A stretch of DNA of 34,983 bases from contig JBCCGK010000115.1 of assembly GCA_039029315.1 (NCBI GenBank), forward strand, positions 1-34,983, in the 5' to 3' direction. This document shows, piece by piece, positions 31,677-34,983 of this stretch. The DNA comes from JBCCCJ01 sp039029315. GTDB taxonomy: Bacteria; Bacteroidota; Bacteroidia; J057. The position numbers and the translations under genes are program-made. How positions within the stretch are numbered: position 1 is the stretch's first letter; each line of letters opens with the position of its first letter. The notes below the pieces were generated by a model, which was not told where the DNA came from, searched no databases, and saw only the letters and a program-made list of their open reading frames with translations.

Positions 31677-34580
31677 TTATTTCTTCCACCCAGATGGAGT
31701 GCCCTTGTTCCAACCGGATGAATTTCCTGTCCCTTTGGTCTCCGTGAAATTTCTGAGATTGTAAGTGAAGGTGAGCATGGCATATCGCTGCAAGACCACT
31801 GATTGCAAATCCTCAATGTATAGCTCATTGACTGTTCGCTGAATGCTGGTGTTTTGCCGCAGAAGATCAAACACAGACAATTGAAGTTCTGCCCGCTGGT
31901 TTTTTCCGAATTTCTTTGCAATCCCTCCGCTCCACAACCAAAAATCCTGATTGAAACTGTCTGTCAAGCCGCGGTACAATTGATGGTTCAACTCTGATCG
32001 TAACACAATGCCAGGGCCAAAGATGAAATTGACTTTCACTTTGGAGACTTGATTCAGATAATCAGTATTCTGCTGGGGATCGAAGCTATTAGTGGCCTGA
32101 CTGAAATTGGAACGAGACGAAATCGTGAAGTCAATTTTCTGACTGATATTGCTACTCAAAACCAGTCCCAGACCTAGTGTGGCGGTATTGGTGTAGTTCA
32201 CGATCTCATTGGTCATCCCAGGTCTGCGATTATAATCCGCAGATAAATTCAGGTTGACATTGGTTTTTATTTTGTCTACCAATTGGCCCAAAGTTACCAG
32301 CGTACGCAGACTCCAAAATCCATCCAGGTTCACTGGCTTGGTCAGTTGGGCTCCCTGGTCGAGGAACACTTTGCCACCTCCTACCGTCATCCAGGTTCCT
32401 TCTTGTGCACGAAAGACACTGTTGGCAATGTAGTTATCTACATATTGGCCTGTTACAAAAAACATGGTCATACGGCCTTTTTCGGTATTGGTATGATTGT
32501 ACCGAGCCATGAAGAAATTTTGAAAATTCTGCTGCAAGTCAGGATTCCCGGTTGACAATTGCAGAGGATTGCTGTTGTCCACAACATCCTGCAGCTGGGT
32601 GATAGAAGGAGGGGTGGTGCTGGCACGGTATATGACACGAAGATCAGCCCTGTTTTCAAATCGATGCCTGAGCATCACGAAGGGTAGAATGTTATAGAAG
32701 CGAAAGGTTTTATTGGCAGTGTAGGGAAAGATTTGATCATTATTGAGGGTTGACTGCTGAACATTGAGTCGGCTGATCAGGAAGGTTCTGAAATTGCTGG
32801 CCCGATACATAAAGCCTGCACCAACCTGATGTACATTGTAGGTATTGTTGAAAGTATTGGAAAGCAGGGTGTCCAGTTGACTATAATCATTGGTCTGATG
32901 GAGGTAATTATATGTTTGCTGATCAGAGTTGTTGATCTCCGGAGCGTAGGAATAGCTCAGCTGTAACATCCCTTTCCCTATTGGCTCGGTGTACATCATA
33001 CCCGCAGATACTTTCCACCCATCAGACATCAATATAGAATTCTGATTGATGGTATCCAGCGAAATGGGCTCTGAGTAATAATTCAGGATGGAGTTCAAGT
33101 AGTTCTCACCAGAATTTCGAGAATAATCTGTCTGTAAACGGATAGAAAATGAGCGACCTCTTTTTTCGAATCGATGTCTCAGAAACAGTTGATTGGAGGC
33201 ATTCACCCCCATCAAATCTGCATTGAACTGATTGTCTGATTCATTCAGGAGGGTATTACCAAGTCTTGACTCCGCAGTGGTGAGAGAATTCCCCTGATTT
33301 TGTTGGATGCTGAGTCTTGGTCGGAATATCAGGCTGGTTTTGTCAGAAATATTATAATTCAGCCGCAGATTCATTCGATGATTGATGTTTCTGGTATCGG
33401 AGATATCTGATTCTGAATACGTTTGAGAAACATCCGATTCAGAAAAATAATCCTGAAATGTTCTCTGATTTGACACATTGTCAGAAAGATTGAAAAAATA
33501 GCTACCACTTACTTCTATTTTCTTTCCCCAATTGTCGGAATAGTTGATCCCAACAGCTTGTGTAGTGGAGATTCCGTTTTGTTCTCCTACAAGGAAGTCA
33601 CTCACATTGCTTCCTCCTCCGCGGCCACCTCGACCACCCCCGCCTCCGCGACCGCCACCTCTCCCACCAAATCCTCCTGGACGTCTCCCTTTGCCACTTG
33701 AAGCACTTGCGACACCTAGGAGGTCCTCACTGGAGAAATTTTGCTTGTTGACATTGTTGGACAATGCGACAACAGAAATTCGTCTCGCACCCTGAAAAAA
33801 GTTGATATTTCCACCTGCTTGATACGGGATATTTCCTCCCAGGCTATCTCCATAGGTTCCCCCACCTACATAGCCTTTGCCAAAGGTTCCGTTTCGCATT
33901 TCTGGCTTGGTGACAATATTGATGGTTTTGACTGTTTGTCCATCATCAAAGCCGGTCTGTTGTGCCTGCTCACTCTGCTGATCAAAGACCTGGATTTTCT
34001 GAATCACATCTGCCGGGAGATTTCTCAGTGCAGCATTGGGATCATCGCCAAAGAAGCGTCTTCCGTCCACCAGGACTTGTTGGACCTGCTCCCCTTGCGC
34101 CTGCACTTGTCCATTCTCCACAACTATGCCTGGCATTTTTTCAAGAAGATCCTGTGCATCGGCGTCTGGATTGGCTTTGAATGCAGCAGAATTCAGCTCT
34201 ACAGTATCTCCTTTCATTTGGGCCGGCGGAACCTGACCCTCAATCGTTACTTCATCCAGATTATATACAGTTGAGATCAATTGGATCGGTTCGAGCGTGT
34301 GATTACTTGCTGGAAATTCGAAACTCTTCGAATACATTTTGTGCTCTTTGAAGATAATGGTAATTCGATGAGTGCCGGCTTTTATGCCTGTAAATTCAAA
34401 GCTGCCAAGTGGATTGGTTTGGGTGCTTTGGCGTGTCCCTCCTTTGGGACTCAGGACGACGCGGGCCTGCTGTGCAGGGGCACCGTCATATTGAAGGACA
34501 GTTCCCTTCACATTCAATTCCTGTGCAAAAAGTGGAAAAGTCAATAGAGTTATACCGCAAAAAAATAACAGTCTTTTCAT
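31677..34580 (-). CDS. Outer-membrane beta-barrel receptor with carboxypeptidase-like and plug domains
   Basis: 967 residues. A signal peptide (MKRLLFFCGITLLTFPLFAQ) precedes a carboxypeptidase-regulatory-like domain (about 22-102; LNVKGTVLQYDGAPAQQARV) and a TonB-plug-like region (about 107-225; LDEVTIEGQVPPAQMKGDTV, DLLEKMPGIVVENGQVQAQG, VLVDGRRFFGDDPNAALRNLP, TINIVTKPE). A beta-barrel of the OMP_b-brl_3 type makes up the rest. An Arg/Gly-rich insert (residues 297-324) lies in an early extracellular loop. No SusD or transport gene is adjacent. This group is abundant in Bacteroidota and most members have unknown ligands. The C-terminal tail (SSGWNKGTPSGWKK) is unusual, because it extends beyond a typical final barrel strand. 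Confidence 0.9.
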   Translation of the reverse strand: MKRLLFFCGITLLTFPLFAQELNVKGTVLQYDGAPAQQARVVLSPKGGTRQSTQTNPLGSFEFTGIKAGTHRITIIFKEHKMYSKSFEFPASNHTLEPIQLISTVYNLDEVTIEGQVPPAQMKGDTVELNSAAFKANPDADAQDLLEKMPGIVVENGQVQAQGEQVQQVLVDGRRFFGDDPNAALRNLPADVIQKIQVFDQQSEQAQQTGFDDGQTVKTINIVTKPEMRNGTFGKGYVGGGTYGDSLGGNIPYQAGGNINFFQGARRISVVALSNNVNKQNFSSEDLLGVASASSGKGRRPGGFGGRGGGRGGGGGRGGRGGGSNVSDFLVGEQNGISTTQAVGINYSDNWGKKIEVSGSYFFNLSDNVSNQRTFQDYFSESDVSQTYSESDISDTRNINHRMNLRLNYNISDKTSLIFRPRLSIQQNQGNSLTTAESRLGNTLLNESDNQFNADLMGVNASNQLFLRHRFEKRGRSFSIRLQTDYSRNSGENYLNSILNYYSEPISLDTINQNSILMSDGWKVSAGMMYTEPIGKGMLQLSYSYAPEINNSDQQTYNYLHQTNDYSQLDTLLSNTFNNTYNVHQVGAGFMYRASNFRTFLISRLNVQQSTLNNDQIFPYTANKTFRFYNILPFVMLRHRFENRADLRVIYRASTTPPSITQLQDVVDNSNPLQLSTGNPDLQQNFQNFFMARYNHTNTEKGRMTMFFVTGQYVDNYIANSVFRAQEGTWMTVGGGKVFLDQGAQLTKPVNLDGFWSLRTLVTLGQLVDKIKTNVNLNLSADYNRRPGMTNEIVNYTNTATLGLGLVLSSNISQKIDFTISSRSNFSQATNSFDPQQNTDYLNQVSKVKVNFIFGPGIVLRSELNHQLYRGLTDSFNQDFWLWSGGIAKKFGKNQRAELQLSVFDLLRQNTSIQRTVNELYIEDLQSVVLQRYAMLTFTYNLRNFTETKGTGNSSGWNKGTPSGWKK
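33609..33692 (-). other. Arg/Gly-rich insert in the outer-membrane receptor
   Basis: Residues 297-324 of the receptor are nearly all Gly and Arg (GGRGGGRGGGGGRGGRGGG core), written in DNA as repeated CCxCC/GCx codons on the plus strand. It is a low-complexity, strongly basic, flexible loop and, from its place in the barrel, likely surface exposed. Replication slippage may vary its length between strains. Confidence 0.75.
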
Positions 34581-34642
34581 TGTGATTTGGGCTAGTGATG
34601 ATGAAAGTACCCATTAGACATCCTTCAATAAGGTTTCATTCC

Positions 34643-34650
34643 CAAATCTA
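34643..34650 (-). promoter_or_regulatory. Candidate -7 box of the receptor gene
   Basis: TAGATTTG on the minus strand (34650 to 34643) fits the Bacteroidota TAnnTTTG consensus, about 63 bases upstream of the receptor ATG. A convincing TTG at -33 is lacking, so this is tentative. Confidence 0.35.
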
Positions 34651-34857
34651 AAGAAAGAACCTAATGAAAGTTTGAAGAAAAAAAAGAAACTGCCCAAATG
34701 TTGGTATTCGAATGAGAATGGGCTGGTTTGGGAATCAAAAACAGAGAGATTTCTCTATTCCGTACAATTTTTATGCAACAGCCAATATTGTCCCAGAACT
34801 TAGTACAGTGGAACATAAGTTTCTTTTGCTTCCTCTTGAACTCCCTTTCCGCCTACC

Positions 34858-34943
34858 GTTCCCCCTTAAAAAAGGGGAACTGGCAAAGATAATCCTGATT
34901 TTCAACAGAAAAGGCTTTGCGGGAAATCCCCTTGGGAGGGGAT
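34858..34943. repeat. Paired GC-rich hairpins, REP-like repeat
   Basis: GTTCCCC (34858-34864) pairs with GGGGAAC (34874-34880), and ATCCCC (34926-34931) pairs with GGGGAT (34938-34943). The CCCC(T)/GGGG pattern with short A- or T-rich spacers recurs towards the window end and resembles dispersed intergenic repeats of Bacteroidota genomes. No coding frame covers it. Confidence 0.45.
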
Positions 34944-34983
34944 GGGCCAGTGTGAAGGGGTTCTTGAAGGAATCACAAAAAAA

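Larger units (their letters stand above)
34581..34983. other. 403-base region upstream of the receptor gene
   Basis: No ORF is supported. The first 120 bases should hold the receptor promoter; the rest shows a T-rich stretch and then GC-rich hairpins at 34858-34943 that look like part of a dispersed repeat running off the window edge. Confidence 0.45.

Noticed and set aside
1..34983. CRISPR arrays, phage genes or restriction/defence islands
   Set aside because: No regularly spaced identical repeats of 24-40 bases and no cas, integrase, capsid or methyltransferase-type ORFs were found.

Overview
The window is chromosomal DNA from a member of the Bacteroidota, possibly a saprospirian or cytophagian lineage; the genus cannot be fixed from this sequence. 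The signs are a secreted protein ending in a type IX secretion (T9SS) sorting domain, two TonB-dependent receptors with N-terminal carboxypeptidase-regulatory-like domains, weak or absent Shine-Dalgarno sequences, and promoter-like TAnnTTTG boxes (best upstream of murB). No rRNA, tRNA, CRISPR array, phage or intact insertion sequence was seen.

Layout. 1-700 is decayed, non-coding DNA: a long MITE-like hairpin (13-181), the 3' remnant of a GNAT acetyltransferase, and palindromes. 698-2125 (-) is an ATPase_2/DUF234-type ATPase with a striking four-site operator-like array just upstream of its start. 2297-7361 looks like a cAMP module: a TPR/coiled-coil/transmembrane class III adenylate cyclase (-), divergent from a cyclic-nucleotide-binding protein with a degenerate ParA/MinD-like middle and an unrecognised C-terminal domain (+), then a helical-repeat protein (+).

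7915-17203 (+) is a likely iron/redox cluster: periplasmic ankyrin-repeat protein, DUF2271 protein, PepSY-type membrane protein fused to a flavodoxin/FAD-NAD(P)H reductase, two small membrane proteins (DUF3325-like and DUF3649-like), a second PepSY-type membrane protein and a TonB-dependent receptor. The inferred job is import of a metal chelate through the outer membrane plus reductive handling by transmembrane electron transfer.

17440-21589 (+) is a translationally coupled histidine-catabolism operon, hutH-hutI-hutF, with 4-base ATGA overlaps. It implies the formylglutamate route, but hutU and hutG are not in the window. 21805-25659 (-) carries a lipoprotein, a GT4 glycosyltransferase and the T9SS cargo protein, with a very clear intrinsic terminator between the last two. 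26008-26844 (+) encodes a phosphodiester-glycosidase-family protein. 26922-29648 (-) holds an acyl-adenylate-forming enzyme with two altered lysine positions and a YghO-like GNAT protein. murB (29932-30954, +) has a consensus-like promoter so close to its ATG that the mRNA may be leaderless. The 0.7 kb after murB is non-coding but rich in secondary structure (nested stems, a terminator, a second hairpin element and a 16-bp inverted repeat). 31677-34580 (-) is a large outer-membrane beta-barrel receptor with an Arg/Gly-rich insert, and the window ends in repeat-like GC-rich hairpins.
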